Origin: Dasypus novemcinctus
Taxonomy: Eukaryota > Chordata > Mammalia > Cingulata > Dasypodidae
Reading direction: 5' to 3'
Assembly (NCBI RefSeq): GCF_030445035.2
Contig: NC_092216.1
Span: 10,665,405-10,729,404, forward strand
Length of the DNA stretch: 64,000 bases
A program made the translations under genes and the position numbers. The number at the start of each line of letters is the position of its first letter. The stretch's first letter is position 1. Positions 47,854-58,902 of the stretch are shown one piece after another. The notes beneath the pieces were generated by a model. That model did not search any database. It saw only the letters and a list, made by a program, of their open reading frames with translations, and was not told where the DNA came from.

Positions 47854-48235
47854 TAAAAAATATATTTTATTTATATATTCCCTCCCCCCTCTTTGTTGTT
47901 CATATTTGCTTTCTGCTCTCTGTGTCCATTTGCTGTGTGGTCTCTGTGCCTTCTCATCTTCTCTTCAGAAGGTGCCAGGAAACAAAGCTGGAACTTCCCA
48001 TGTGGGAGACATATGCTCAATTACTTGGGTCACCTCCACTCCCTGCTTTGCTGTCTCTTTCATTGCATTTCCTCTTTATATCTTGTTGCATCATCTTGTT
48101 GCATCAGCTCACTTAACATGCCAATTAAGCCAATTTTCTGTCTTACTTGTCTTCTCCAGGAGGCATAAGAAACTGAACACAGGACTTCCCATGTAGTATG
48201 TGGGAGTTCAACTGCTTGAGCCACATCTGCTTCTC
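47854..48235 (-). mobile_element. tRNA-derived SINE, second subfamily, with 13-bp duplication
   Basis: Minus-strand SINE flanked by ACCATGCAGTTTT at 47841-47853 and 48236-48248. The tail complement is at 47856-47885 and the tRNA-like head at 48150-48235 (complement of GGCTCAAGCAGTTG). It has an internal second head-like segment near 47970-48020 (CCAGGAAACAAAGCTGGAACTT region), so it may be a dimeric type. It lies in the L1 ORF2 remnant. Confidence 0.85.
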
Positions 48236-48495
48236 ACCATGCAGTTTTGACCACAGTAGCTTTGTAGTATATTTTAAAGTCAGATAGTGTGATTCCTCTG
48301 ATTTCATTTTCCTTTTCAATATGTTTTTTACCTTTTTACTCTAGGGTTTTATTTTGTGTGTGTTAAGGTTTTGCTTTGACACTGACACTTTGTTCATTTT
48401 GTTCTATGGTGTTGTGTATATTCCTCTGGAAAAAAAATTTAGGAACAAAGGAAAGGAAAAAGATAAGAAGATAAAAATAAAAATAATAATATATT

Positions 48496-48600
48496 CCTGG
48501 CACCTTCTGAAGAGAAGATGAATAGGCACAGAGACCACACAGCAAATGGACACAGAGAGCAGAAAGCAAACATGAACAACAAAGAGGGGGGAAGGAATAT
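48496..48600 (+). mobile_element. Inverted partial copy of the neighbouring SINE
   Basis: About 100 bp matching the reverse complement of 47882-47980 with very few differences (CTGGCACCTTCTGAAGAGAA through AACAACAAAGAGGGGGGAAG). It lacks the tRNA-like head and has an A/T-rich tail. No target-site duplication was recognised. Confidence 0.8.
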
Positions 48601-48755
48601 ATATTTAGTGTGTAAAATAAGGGGAAAAAAGGGAACTTAAAAAAATAACTGAATCGAGAAAACCTAAAACAAAAAAATGTTTATATGTTCTCTATCATAA
48701 GGTATCACCTGGATGCCTGATAACCTGCTCAAACACTTCTGGATCCCTTCTTTAA

Positions 48756-48828
48756 GGAGACCTGGGAATCAAACCAAGGGCCTCATATATGCATGGTGGG
48801 AATTCTTCCACTAGGCTAAACTATCTCC
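48756..48828 (-). tRNA. tRNA-Gly-like pseudogene or SINE head
   Basis: The 73-nt minus-strand stretch has A box TAGCCTAGTGG (complement of 48808-48818) and B box GGTTTGATTCC (complement of 48765-48775) at tRNA spacing. GGAGA/TCTCC ends can pair, and a T stem CTTGG/CCAGG is present. The AGAATTCCCACC segment between the boxes resembles tRNA-Gly. The acceptor stem is only 5 bp and the anticodon stem is poor, so I call it a pseudogene or the head of a tRNA-Gly-derived SINE rather than a working tRNA. Confidence 0.55.
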
Positions 48829-48840
48829 TTATGCAAATTA

Positions 48841-50625
48841 GGCCTCAGAAAGCTATCAGCCCCTTTCCCTCAGGCTTTTTAGATTTTGACACTTTGCTAC
48901 GGTCCTGATGTTAAGGCACCTGTCCCCACCTCCTCTCTATTCTAGTTCCTTTCTCTCCCTGGGTGACTGGATGTGACAGCCTGCCTGAGCAGACCCTCCT
49001 CCCTCTCTCCATCAGGTCAGTGACCATTCAGAGATTCAAATGGGCTCAGCTGGGCCAAACTCACCACAAAGAAACACTCTCCACTCTCCAGCAGACCTCT
49101 CTTCCTTCCACAGAATGCCCCCTCCTGCTCCATTGGCATGAGTGAGCCAGGGTCTCCACCTAGGCCTCTTGTCCTGAAGGTGGGAGAAATGTGCCATTTC
49201 CAGTCACAATGGCAAGCAACTCATGGTTTTCCTTTGGCTTCTTTATCTTTTCCGTGCCCTCCTAGATGACTCAGACCACCTTCCTTTTCTATATCAATCC
49301 AAAGTAGCTCTTTTAGGTAGACCCCTAACTTTTCTCTGTATGTGTGTGTGTGTATATGACAGTCAGACTCTGTCTACCTACTTTGGGACCATTTTCCCTG
49401 AAGTCCTCCTAAACTAGTCTTTGATACCATGGCAAAAACTCAAAGAATTTAGAAGGGAAAATGTCTGGTATTAGAAGTCTCCTCATAAATCTCCCCTATC
49501 TGTTTCTGTGTTATCTACTAATGAAAGTAATGCTTGTATACTGTTAAACTGCACAATCTGCTCCTTGTTGTTCCCCATAACACTCTGAAGATCAACTTAA
49601 TCAAAATGGGAAGGATCCTACACAATATTATTAACCTCTCATTCCTCTCTTAAGTTACAGGGAATCAAGCCTGAGTTCATCATACTAGAATAGAACCTTA
49701 CTACTTGCCAGATCCTGTAAATAAAGGAGATCCTGAGTCAGAGACATGCCTAAGCATGAAGCAAAATATGAAGTGGTGCTGGTTGGGAACCTGCATGTTA
49801 TATTCAGAAAAAAATAAACTCCAACAGATACTAATTCTGCTCTTTCTCTTACTGGACTTACCAACAACTTCTCCTGTGGGAAGACACTGATCATCCCTCA
49901 CACATATTTTGCAAATCATCCAAAATCTCTGCAATACAGGCAAGTGTTGGCTTTGTGTAAATTTGCACCATCAATATAAAACAATATCTGGAAAAGCTGT
50001 ACTGCGGAATGCTTCAGTTAATCTGCACCTTGAAAGCAGTGGCCAGGAGAACCTACATAAACACAATTCAACAGACTTTTGTAAAAGAAGACCCAAAAAC
50101 ATGTAAGACCACAAATGATCAAAGGAAGCAATTCACCTTTCTAGGAGTTGTGGCATTCATGGGGACATAGTCACATCCATATAGTTGGCTACCCATCTCT
50201 CCAGAAAAGTAGGAGTGGTGTAGCTAAGAAAGAAGATGCTGTGTTGGCAGCACAAAGGCAAGAGAACTCCCTGACTTCAATTGTTCTGCAAAACCACATT
50301 AAAGTCTTTAAGATCATTAAAACAAACAAACTAAAGAAGAAAGCACATGATCTCATAACACAGGAAATAATTTCTTCTGGAACCCATTCAGTTTCCCAAG
50401 TGGTTTCCTAATTTCATTAATTATTATATTAATTCTTTTGGTGGTTGCACCCATATTCATATCATGCATGCAATTCCTTATCCAAAAGGAATTGCTTACT
50501 CTAACAAATGAACTTTTCCTCCTCATTCCACACTTTTACTAGAGTTTCCTAAGAGATCAATGACCTTAGTGTCATCAGGAAGTAATTACAGAAGCTCTGA
50601 GTGTTCCTTCTTTCACTTGTGATAA
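48841..50625 (+). mobile_element. Endogenous retrovirus internal region, env part
   Basis: The provirus resumes here after the L1 at 43580-48340. It contains the env remnant described separately, a TG microsatellite at 49339-49354 and presumably the end of pol upstream of 49200. It runs directly into the target-site duplication of the L1 at 50636, with the 3' LTR on the far side of that L1. Confidence 0.6.
49209..50590 (+). pseudogene. Retroviral env remnant
   Basis: Env mediates receptor binding and membrane fusion in an intact virus. Here an ATG at 49209 opens a hydrophobic signal-peptide-like start, followed by stop-ridden surface-subunit sequence. Toward the 3' end a transmembrane-subunit ectodomain is visible (LTSIVLQN in the 50148-50411 frame). 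A membrane anchor (LIIILILLVVAPIFI at about 50416-50460) with a short tail follows. Frames change several times, so it is nonfunctional. Its position, before a 3' LTR once the L1 is removed, fits env. Confidence 0.6.
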
Positions 50626-50639
50626 GAATATCACAGATG

Positions 50640-52711
50640 TGGTTGGAGGGCGGGGCAAGATGGTGGTTGAGTGAGTGCATCTGATAGTCTCTCCTGCAAA
50701 GAAGTGGCTGGGCAGAGTTAGAAATTCTTCAGGACCAGGTTGTTTCAGGATTTTGCAGGGCAGGAGGTGTCTGGACATGGATTTGGTGGGAAGGTAACAG
50801 AAAATTCGTGTATAAGAAATAATTGAGGCTCTCTTACACAGGAGGACAGGACTGTGTGAGTCGCTCCCTCCTGGGGTGGGCGGAGCGCCGGCACTGGCAC
50901 CACTGCAGCGATTCCTGGAGGTTCTGCAGTACTGGAGAATTCATAAGCCCTGAGTGGGCTATTGGGGGGCTAACAGGGCAGGAGGCCTTTGCAGACCAAT
51001 TTGGGGAGACAGACGGGAGTTTTGTGCGAGATGGGGAATTTTTTATTTTTGACAGGAATAATAGTGCTTCAGGCTAGACCCCCACCCCCAAGGCCGGCTG
51101 CTGATCTGCAGCAGCCTTAAATTGCTCACAATAAAGAGACATCACCAGGAGGATGTTTCAGGGGCCGCAGGGTGGGAGACATCTGGAAGCCGATTAGGGG
51201 AATCTTTTGCGAGGCGTGGGAAATAGGGTTTTGGACACTGATATCAGCGCTTCTGGCTGGAGACCCGCCCCCTGGGCTTGGCTGCTGATCTGCAGCATCA
51301 GTAAATTGACTGCAGTGTAGGGGCGCCCCCAGGTGGCTGTTTCAGGGGATTGCAGGGCAGGAGGAGTCCTGTAGTTGAGTTCATGATACAGCCACAGAAG
51401 AGACCCTAGTGAGAGGGTGAATTGTGGGTTTCTGACACATAGGTCAGAGTTTGCGGATGTGACCTCCCCCATAGGGCTGGCACCCCAACTGTGGGGATCC
51501 CTGAAGGCTATGTTGCACTACAGTGCTCCCAGGCTCCCTGTTAACCAGATTTGAGGTTGCGAGGTCTGTGTCCCCTAAACCCTGGTGGCCCACACCCCAG
51601 AGACTCACACCTCTTGAGTCTGCAATATCACAGACTTTTTATCCCTGAATCCACCATGCCCTGAGGTCCATCTGAGGTCCTTGAATGTCCTAGCCCTCAA
51701 CGTTTGCATTTTTTCTTTTTTGTTTTTTTGTTTTGTTTTTTTTAATTTTTAAAAAAATTTTTTATTTTTTATTGTCCTGATTGCTAACATTGCATTATCT
51801 CTTAGTCTTTTCTCCCATTGTATCCCCCAAGGACTTTTTTTTCCCAGTTATTTGGTTTTTTTTTTTTTTTTTGGTAGCTGTTGTTGGTGTTCTATATCTT
51901 CTTTTCTTTTCCGTACTTGTTCCCGTCCATTTACCCACCCCCCTTTTTCTTTCTTTCTTCTCTTTTTTTTCTCTCTTGTCCCTCATTTTCTTCTTATTTT
52001 ATTTTATCTTAATTATACAATAGGTGCTGCAGGGAGCACCTCACATTTGCTGGGTTTCCTCATCCTCCATTGCCTCATTTCTGTGTGAATTGATTTTGGC
52101 TACCTACACTATCCCCATTCCCCCGCATCTTGATATCCCCCATCATCTACTGTCTCTCCTATATTCCACCTCCCTTTCTTTGATCCCCAAATTGTCTAAC
52201 TCTTAATTTCTAATACCTTTGTTTTGTTTTCTGTCTTTTATACACTCTTGAAACTATTGCCTTTCTTTTTTCTTTCACTCTCTCATGAAAACACTAGCTT
52301 TGTAATTCATACCATATTTCTCCCATATTCAGTTGATACCTCATTATAGGTACTCTACTTACTGCTATAACTCTACACAATTTACATGAATCTAATATAC
52401 ATTCTCCCAGATCTCATATTGTTGCTCTGCTAATATTTATTACCAATACTACTTTACACAACTTTCCTTTCTTACACAATTGCCTTTCCCTGGCCATAAT
52501 ACTTTCCTTCAAACTGAACTCAGCCAGCAATAAGAAATTAGAATAAGAAGAACAAAGTGACAAAGAGAAGATATAACACTTACGCAAAAACAATAGCTAA
52601 TTAATCCCCAAGACTAGACAAAGAAGCTAAGGGACTGATTAAACCCGTCAAGACAAAATGATGACCAGACAGCAACAAAAATCTACAAACCAAACCAGTA
52701 ATTAGGAAAAC
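50640..52711 (+). promoter_or_regulatory. L1 5'UTR and internal promoter, with reiterated units
   Basis: 2.07 kb upstream of ORF1. CAAGATGGTGG at 50656-50666 near the extreme 5' end fits a YY1-type site, which in other L1s positions transcription start. The first 0.8 kb is GC-rich and contains diverged tandem units (anchors GGGCAGGAGG at 50758, 50976, 51170 variant and 51355). The second half is pyrimidine-rich (51700-52500). A related 5'UTR lies at 16456-17412. Confidence 0.75.
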
Positions 52712-53485
52712 ATGGCTGAATCCAATGAACAAACTAAAAACCAGGAAGGGGAGCAGAACTTCGCACAAGTAATTAAAGATCTCAGAACATATATCACAGA
52801 CAAATTTAATGAAGTAAAGGAAGAGGTTAACAATATGAAGACAACACTTGGAGGGGAAATTGCAGACATACAGAAAAAGATAACAGATAATATGGGAATG
52901 AACACCACAGTTCAAGAAATCAAAAATACACTCACAGAGAATAGCAGCAGATTAAAAGAGGCAGAGCAGAGAATTACCAATGTGGAAGACAGTACATCGG
53001 AAATCAAACAGATAGTAGAATTGATTGATAAAAAGATAGAAAAAATCCAGCTAGGCCTTAGGGACCTGAATGACAATGCAAAATGCACAAACATACATAT
53101 TTTAGGCATCCCAGAAGGAGAAGAGAAGGGAAAGGGGTCAGAAGGAGTGTTGCAGGAAATAATGGCTGAAAACTTCCCAAATCTACTGAAAGAGACAGAG
53201 GTACATATCCAAGAAGCACAAGAAACACAGTGCACTCCAAACATCATAAACCCCAACAGGTCCACCCCAAGACATATACTTGTTAAATTATCCAATGCTC
53301 AAGACAAAGAGAAAATTCAAAAAACAGCAAGAGAAAAGAAAACCATCACATACAAGGGAGGCTCCATAAAATTAAGTGCTGATTTCCCATCTGAAACCAT
53401 GGAGGCAAGAAGGCAGTGGTATGATATAGTCAAGTTACTAAAAGAAAAATATTCCAACCAAGAATCCTCTATCCAGCTAAACTAG
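52712..53485 (+). pseudogene. L1 ORF1p, 257 codons, frameshifted near the C-terminus
   Basis: ORF1p is the RNA-binding, trimer-forming chaperone of L1 particles. Residues about 20-120 are a charged helical coiled coil. An RRM begins near 127 (NIHILGIPEGEE), and the C-terminal domain begins near 186 (PRHILVKL, AREKK, TMEARRQW). The frame ends early at LN-stop. The expected ORF1p ending (YPAKLASK..., then a lysine-rich tail to about 53718) lies in the next frame, so a single-base deletion near 53455-53470 is likely. The first ATG at 52712 agrees with the family start. Apart from that lesion the frame is clean, so the copy is fairly young. Confidence 0.85.
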
Positions 53486-53705
53486 CATCCAAAAATGATG
53501 GAGAGTTCAAAATATGCACAGATAAACAGAAATTGAAAGAGTATGCCAACAAGAAACACCCTTCAAGAAATTCTAAAGGGAGTTCTGCAGGAAGAAAGGA
53601 AAAAACAGGACAGGCACAGTTGGAGGAGAGTGTAAGAGCAACAAAAAAGACAAAAAGAGAAGAAACAAACAAACAAAATATGACAAACACAAGTCCAATC
53701 AAAAT

Positions 53706-56105
53706 ATGGCTAACATAAATAATTCCTTGAAAGTAATAACACTGAATGTCAATGGATTAAACCCACCTATCAAAAGATTCAGACTGGGACATTGGATAAG
53801 GAAATATGACCCATCTATATGCTGTCTACAAGAGACACATCTTAGACCCAGAGATTCATGGAGGCTGAATGTGAATGGTTGGAAAACAATCTTACAAGCA
53901 AACAATAACCAAAAAAAGGCAGGCATAGCTATATTAATATCACACAAAATAGATTTTAAATGTAAAACAATTGTGAGAGACAAAGAAGGATATTACATTT
54001 TAGTGAAAGGGACAATCTCTCAAGAAGAACGATCAATCATAAATATTTATGCTTCTAACAAGGGTGCCTCTAAATATGTGAGGCAAACCCTGGAAAAACT
54101 ATGGGAAAGAATAGATGCATCTACAATTATAGTGGGGGATTTTAATATACACCACTATCAACTCTGGACAGAACATCTCAAAAGAGAATCAATAAAGAAA
54201 TGAAATATTTGAACAGTATATTAGAGGAGCTGGATCTAATAGACATATTCAGATCATTACACCCAAACATAGCAGGATATACATTTTTCTCAAGCACACA
54301 TGGATCATTCTCCAAGATAGACCATATAATGGCCACAAAGAAAGGCTCAATGAACTCAGAAAGCACTGAGGCAAGAACCAATTATATAAAAGGCACTCAA
54401 ATTTGCAGATGACATGATCCTATACATAGAAAATCCTGAGAGGTCTACAACAAAGCTTCTAGAACTCATAAATGAGTTTAGTAAAGTCACAGGTTATAAG
54501 ATCAATGCGCAAAAATCAGTAGCATTTCTGTTCACCAATAATGAGCAAGATCAGGAGGAAATCAAGAAACAAATACCATTCACAATAGTATATAAAAAAT
54601 CAAATATGTAGGAATAAATTTAACTAAAGATGTAAGAAACTTATAAACCAAGAACTATACAAGACTGTTCAAGGATATTAAAGACCTAAATAAATGGAAG
54701 AATATTCCCTGTTCATGGATAGGATGACTAAATATTATTTAGATGTCTATCCTACCAAAACTGATCTACACATTCAATACAATCCCAATAAAAATCAGCA
54801 CAGCCTTCTTTAAGGAACTAGAAAAACTAACTATGAAATTTATTTGGAAAGGAAAGAAGCCCTGAATAGCCAAAGACATATTGAAAAAGAAAAACGAAAT
54901 TGGAGGAATCACACTACTTGACTTCAAAACATACTACAAAGCTACAGTAGTGAAAACTGCATGGTATTGGCATAAGGAGAGACACACAGACCAATGGAAT
55001 CGAATTGAAAGTTCTGATATAGAACCTCATATATATAGCCATATAACATTCAATAAAGCCACCAAACCCTCTCAAGTGGGAGAGAATGTCCTATTCAACA
55101 AATGGTGCCTGGAGATCTGGATATCCATATGTAGAAGAATGAAAGAGGATTACCATCTCACACCTTCTACAAAGATCAACTCAAGATGGATCAAAGACCT
55201 AAATATAAGAGCCAAGACCATAAAGACCTTGGAAAACAGTGTAGGGAAACATCTACAAGACCTTGTAATAGGAAATGGCTTCATGAACATCACATCAAAA
55301 GCACGAGCAGCAAAAGAACAAATAGATAAATGGGACTTCCTCAAAACTAAAGCCTTCTGCCCCTCAAAGGAGTTTGTCAAGAAAGTAAAAAGGGAACCTA
55401 CACAATGGGAGAAAATATTTGGCAACCATATACTATAACTTGCATATATAAAGAACTCCTATTTCTTGAAAATAAAAAGATAAACAACCCACTTAAAAAA
55501 TGGTAAAGAGATTTAAACAGACATTTCTCCAAAGAAGAAATACAAATGGATAAAAAGCACATGAAAAAATGCTCCTAATCTTTAGCTGTCAGGGAAATGC
55601 AAATCAAAACTACAATGAGATACCATCTTACTCCCTTAAGATTGGCAGCTATGAAAAAAATAGAAGAATACAAATGCTGGAGAGGATGTGAAGAAATGGG
55701 AACACTCATCCACTGCTGGTGGGAATGCAGAAGGACCCAACCATTCTGGAGGACAGTTTGGTGGTTTCTCAAAAAGCTAACCACAGATTTGCCATATGAC
55801 CCAGCAATTCCACTGCTGGGTATATACCCAGCAGAACTGAAAACAAGGACACAAACCGATATATGCATATCAATGTTCATAGCAGCATTGTTCACTATTA
55901 CCAAAAGTTGGAATCAACCCAAATGCCCATCAACAGATGAGTGGATCAATAAAATGTGGTATATACATACAATGGAATACTACTCGGCTTTAAGAGCAAA
56001 TACACTATAAACACACGTGATAATATGGATGAATCTTGAGAACCTTATGTTGAGTGAAGCAATCCAGGCATCGAAGGACAAATACTATATGACCTCAATG
56101 ATATG
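53706..56105 (+). pseudogene. L1 ORF2, internally deleted
   Basis: The endonuclease N-terminal part is open at 53706-54203 (NVNGLN near residue 13, QETH near 41, GDFN near 143), then a frameshift. At 54364-54410 the late endonuclease is joined to the FADD region of the reverse transcriptase (FADD at 54406-54417). This removes the SDH catalytic motif and most of the palm, about 1.39 kb against 8361-10976. A second, 36-bp loss lies beside it. The thumb and C-terminal region (54881-55438, 55597-56008) follow, with a cysteine/histidine cluster (CWRGC...HCWWEC) near 55676-55728. A stop at 56008-56010 precedes the likely original end near 56105. It cannot encode an active enzyme. Confidence 0.85.
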
Positions 56106-58869
56106 AAATAAGCAAGCTGCTCAGAGAGCTAGAGACTGGAAGATAGGCTTACAGGAAATCAGGGGGGTAGAGGAAGGATGTAAGGTGACATCTACATGGG
56201 TGAAATCTATGATAAGCTGGATATAAGTATGTGTACAAGGAAGAGATAAAATGGGGGCATAGGGTTACCTTTGATGGGGGTTTGCGGGTTTGAGGGGGGC
56301 TAGGGATGGGTGGAATGGTAATTTTGCCCAAGAAATTGGTGGGAGTGTGGGGCAGCATATGAACATAGGAGATTGTCAGGTGTTGGTTGAAAATATAATG
56401 CTGAGAAAACCTTTTTCAAAATATAATTAGGAAACTTACCTGTTTAAGATACTCAAAGGGCATAATCTGATGCAAGACAGACTCCTAGGGAATATCTGAA
56501 TGCTCATTTTGCCAGAGTGAGTTATACCATTGGGTAGAGACCCATATAATGAGAGTGAAGGTAGACCCACATCCTGGGGAGGACTAATGTCATCAAATAG
56601 TGGGAACTGTATCTCTCAAGAGAAAGGGTGGCTCCCAGGGCATTAGGGCAGTTGAGCAAATCAAGCCCTCAAAACTGTTGCAAGTATCTCTGATCATGGC
56701 TCCTCAAGAAATGAAGATTGGCTGTCACTGTGGACCCCAAGAGGAGGAGGAAATAGATATAGAATAGATGGAACCAAAGTAAATGTGAGGGCAAAAGAAG
56801 TGTTTCACAAGAGTACACAAGGATGGATAGAAAACATGTAATATTACACCAAAAACATATAGGGGCCAACAGACTAATAATGTAAACCAAAAGGTAAAAC
56901 ACAGGATAACTAAAAAAAATTAGAAAACTGTATAGCCTAAAGTATAAACCACAATGTAAACACAAATGTTACTTTGTTTGAAAGCTATTGTCTCAATATC
57001 TGTACATCAGTTTCAGTAAATATGATATGAATAAGTTAAAAGATTATCTCTGTGGAAGGGAATAGGTTTTAATGGATATGTGGTAGTACTATATATCATA
57101 TATATGAATTACTGTGATCTGTGGCTCCTGTGAAGAGAAGCTCAATAATTAGGAAAAAAGAAAAGAAAAAGATAGGATGTAGAATTTTTCCAAATCAATA
57201 TGTATTCTATATCTAACCTTTAAACTCATTGCTATATTCCATTAAGGGAACCTAACATTATATTGGGCTTCACTTTTCAGGAAGTTTTGGATCACAGAGT
57301 GGTTCAACAATGGCAGCAGAGGAATACTGGTATGGGATGTTATTGACCGGGGACATATGGTTGACAGGGAGTTATACAGGGCATGTGTCCAGGGTGCATG
57401 GAAATGTTTGGATATACTCATAGTGGAAACAATTAAAACCAACAGCTGGGGGGTACTGGGTTCCTGGCCAGGTGGTGGGGCTCTGTCTTGGTCCCTAGGG
57501 GAACAGCGGCAGCCCCCCAGGTGCAACTGTAAGGACCAGGAAGGAATGAGGGTCCAACAGTGAGCCCCTGATACTAATGACTATGCTTGTGAACCTATAC
57601 ACTTGAAATAAGAACAAGGTCTAGAGCAGCACTGTGCCTGAGAGTTCCCTCCTGACAGCCTCCGTGTTACTCAAATGTGGCCAGTCTCGAAGCCAAACTC
57701 AGCATGTAAATGCAATGCCTTCACCCCAGTGTGGGACGTGACACCCGGGGATGAGCCTCCCCGGCACCAATAGATCACTACCAAGTACCAGCTGATGATG
57801 TAACTAGAAAATGACCTTGAATTAAAGGTTCAACGAGGACCAGTAGAATATCCCTGTCTATATAAAATAACAGGAGTTAAAAATGCTATTTGACCTAATG
57901 TAAGGAGGAAATGGAAAGGACAAATGAGTTTATATGGCTATGAGTCTCTAAAAAAGAGTCTGGAGGTTGTTAGGAGGATTGCCCTTATGCACACCTGAGA
58001 AGAGTCTCAGAGACAGATAAAGTAGATACAACCCCAGGTATTGGTTCTTTTGAGGGCTAAAGAGACCCACAGGTTCTATGGTCATGGCAGATGGAGTTCA
58101 CTGCCATGTCAGTTGGCCCTTCTTTGGAGCTGGTGTTTCTGCATGATGGAGCTGGACTCAGATGTGATCTCTTTTCACAAGACTTTCATGCTACTTTACT
58201 GGAATTGTAGTTGGTACTGGGGTTTAAGATATATCTAGGGGATTTGAATCTCTGGACTGACAATATGATACCCAGGCCCTGAGTCTCAACAGACTTCAGC
58301 TCCTACACTCTGGTCTATTGGACTTACCCCACTCAGCTAACATGGAGTTGAAGAATGTCAATCACCACACCATGAAGCCTAGAGTGCCTACTACTGAAAG
58401 CAGGAGGATTGCATCCAGTACCCATGTGGAATCTAAGCCCCCTCTTGACATAGATGTGGAACGGACACTACCAATCCAAGGTCCACAGAGAAAATGTGGC
58501 ATTGGTGTGGGAAAAGTGGTCATGGTGGCTGCTGGGTGTGGGGAAAGGGAGGAAGAGATGAGATTTGGAGGCGTTTACAGGACTTGGAGTTGTCCTGGGT
58601 GGTGCTGCAGGGACAATTACCAGACATTGTAGTTCCTCCCATGGCCCACTGGATGGAACATGGGAGAGTATGGGCTATGCTGTTGACCATTGACCATGTG
58701 ATGCAGCGATGCCCAGAGATGTACTCACCAAATGCAATGGATGTGTCATGATGATGGAAGAGAGTGTTGCTGTGGGGGGAGTGGGGAGGGTGGGGGCGGT
58801 GGGGGTGAATGGGGACCTCCTAGTTTTTGAATGTAATATTTTAAAAAAATGAATAAAAAACAAAAAAAT
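56106..58869 (+). other. L1 3'UTR, about 2.7 kb
   Basis: Noncoding sequence from the ORF2 end to the A-rich tail. All truncated young copies in the window (436-2239, 22333-25040, 31647-32350, 39311-40890, 59761-61081) are parts of it. The older L1s at 10977-12236 and 43580-46790 share its order. It ends with a G-rich tract and AATAAA. The small ORFs within (for example 58318-58632) are not conserved in frame between copies. Confidence 0.85.
58774..58814 (+). other. G-rich, potential quadruplex tract near the L1 3' end
   Basis: Six or more runs of three to six G within 41 bp, about 40 bp before AATAAA. The same place is G-rich in 40767-40803 and, as C-rich complement, in 500-545, 5793-5822 and 23690-23710. 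Polypurine or G-quadruplex tracts are a known feature of mammalian L1 3'UTRs. Confidence 0.75.
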
Positions 58870-58902
58870 GAATATCACAAAAATGAAAAGGTAATTGATG
58901 GA

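Larger units (their letters stand above)
43580..48340 (-). mobile_element. L1 (mid reverse transcriptase to 3' end), inserted in the retrovirus
   Basis: On the minus strand: ORF2 from the reverse transcriptase/thumb region (48340) through the C-terminal region (47284-47499, then the ...MEYY segment near 46820), then a 3'UTR to about 43580. After subtracting the SINE at 43773-44145 the 3'UTR is about 2.8 kb, the same layout as in 56106-58869 but more diverged, so an older subfamily. Two SINEs are inserted. Both edges are imprecise and no duplication was established. Confidence 0.8.
50636..58869 (+). mobile_element. Full-length-type L1 (5'UTR, ORF1, deleted ORF2, long 3'UTR)
   Basis: The element starts with a GC-rich 5'UTR (GGAGGGCGGGGCAAGATGG at 50645) and runs through ORF1 (52712), ORF2 (53706) and a 2.7-kb 3'UTR to an A-rich tail with AATAAA at 58852-58857. 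GAATATCACA flanks it at 50626-50635 and 58870-58879, which ties the 5' and 3' ends to one insertion. About 1.4 kb of ORF2 is missing compared with other copies, so an intact element would be about 9.6 kb, long for a mammalian L1. It splits a retroviral provirus between env and the 3' LTR. Confidence 0.88.

Noticed and set aside
52601-53295. Minus-strand ORFs opposite L1 ORF1 (104 and 127 residues)
   Set aside because: Shadows of the conserved ORF1 frame, with no independent coding signal.
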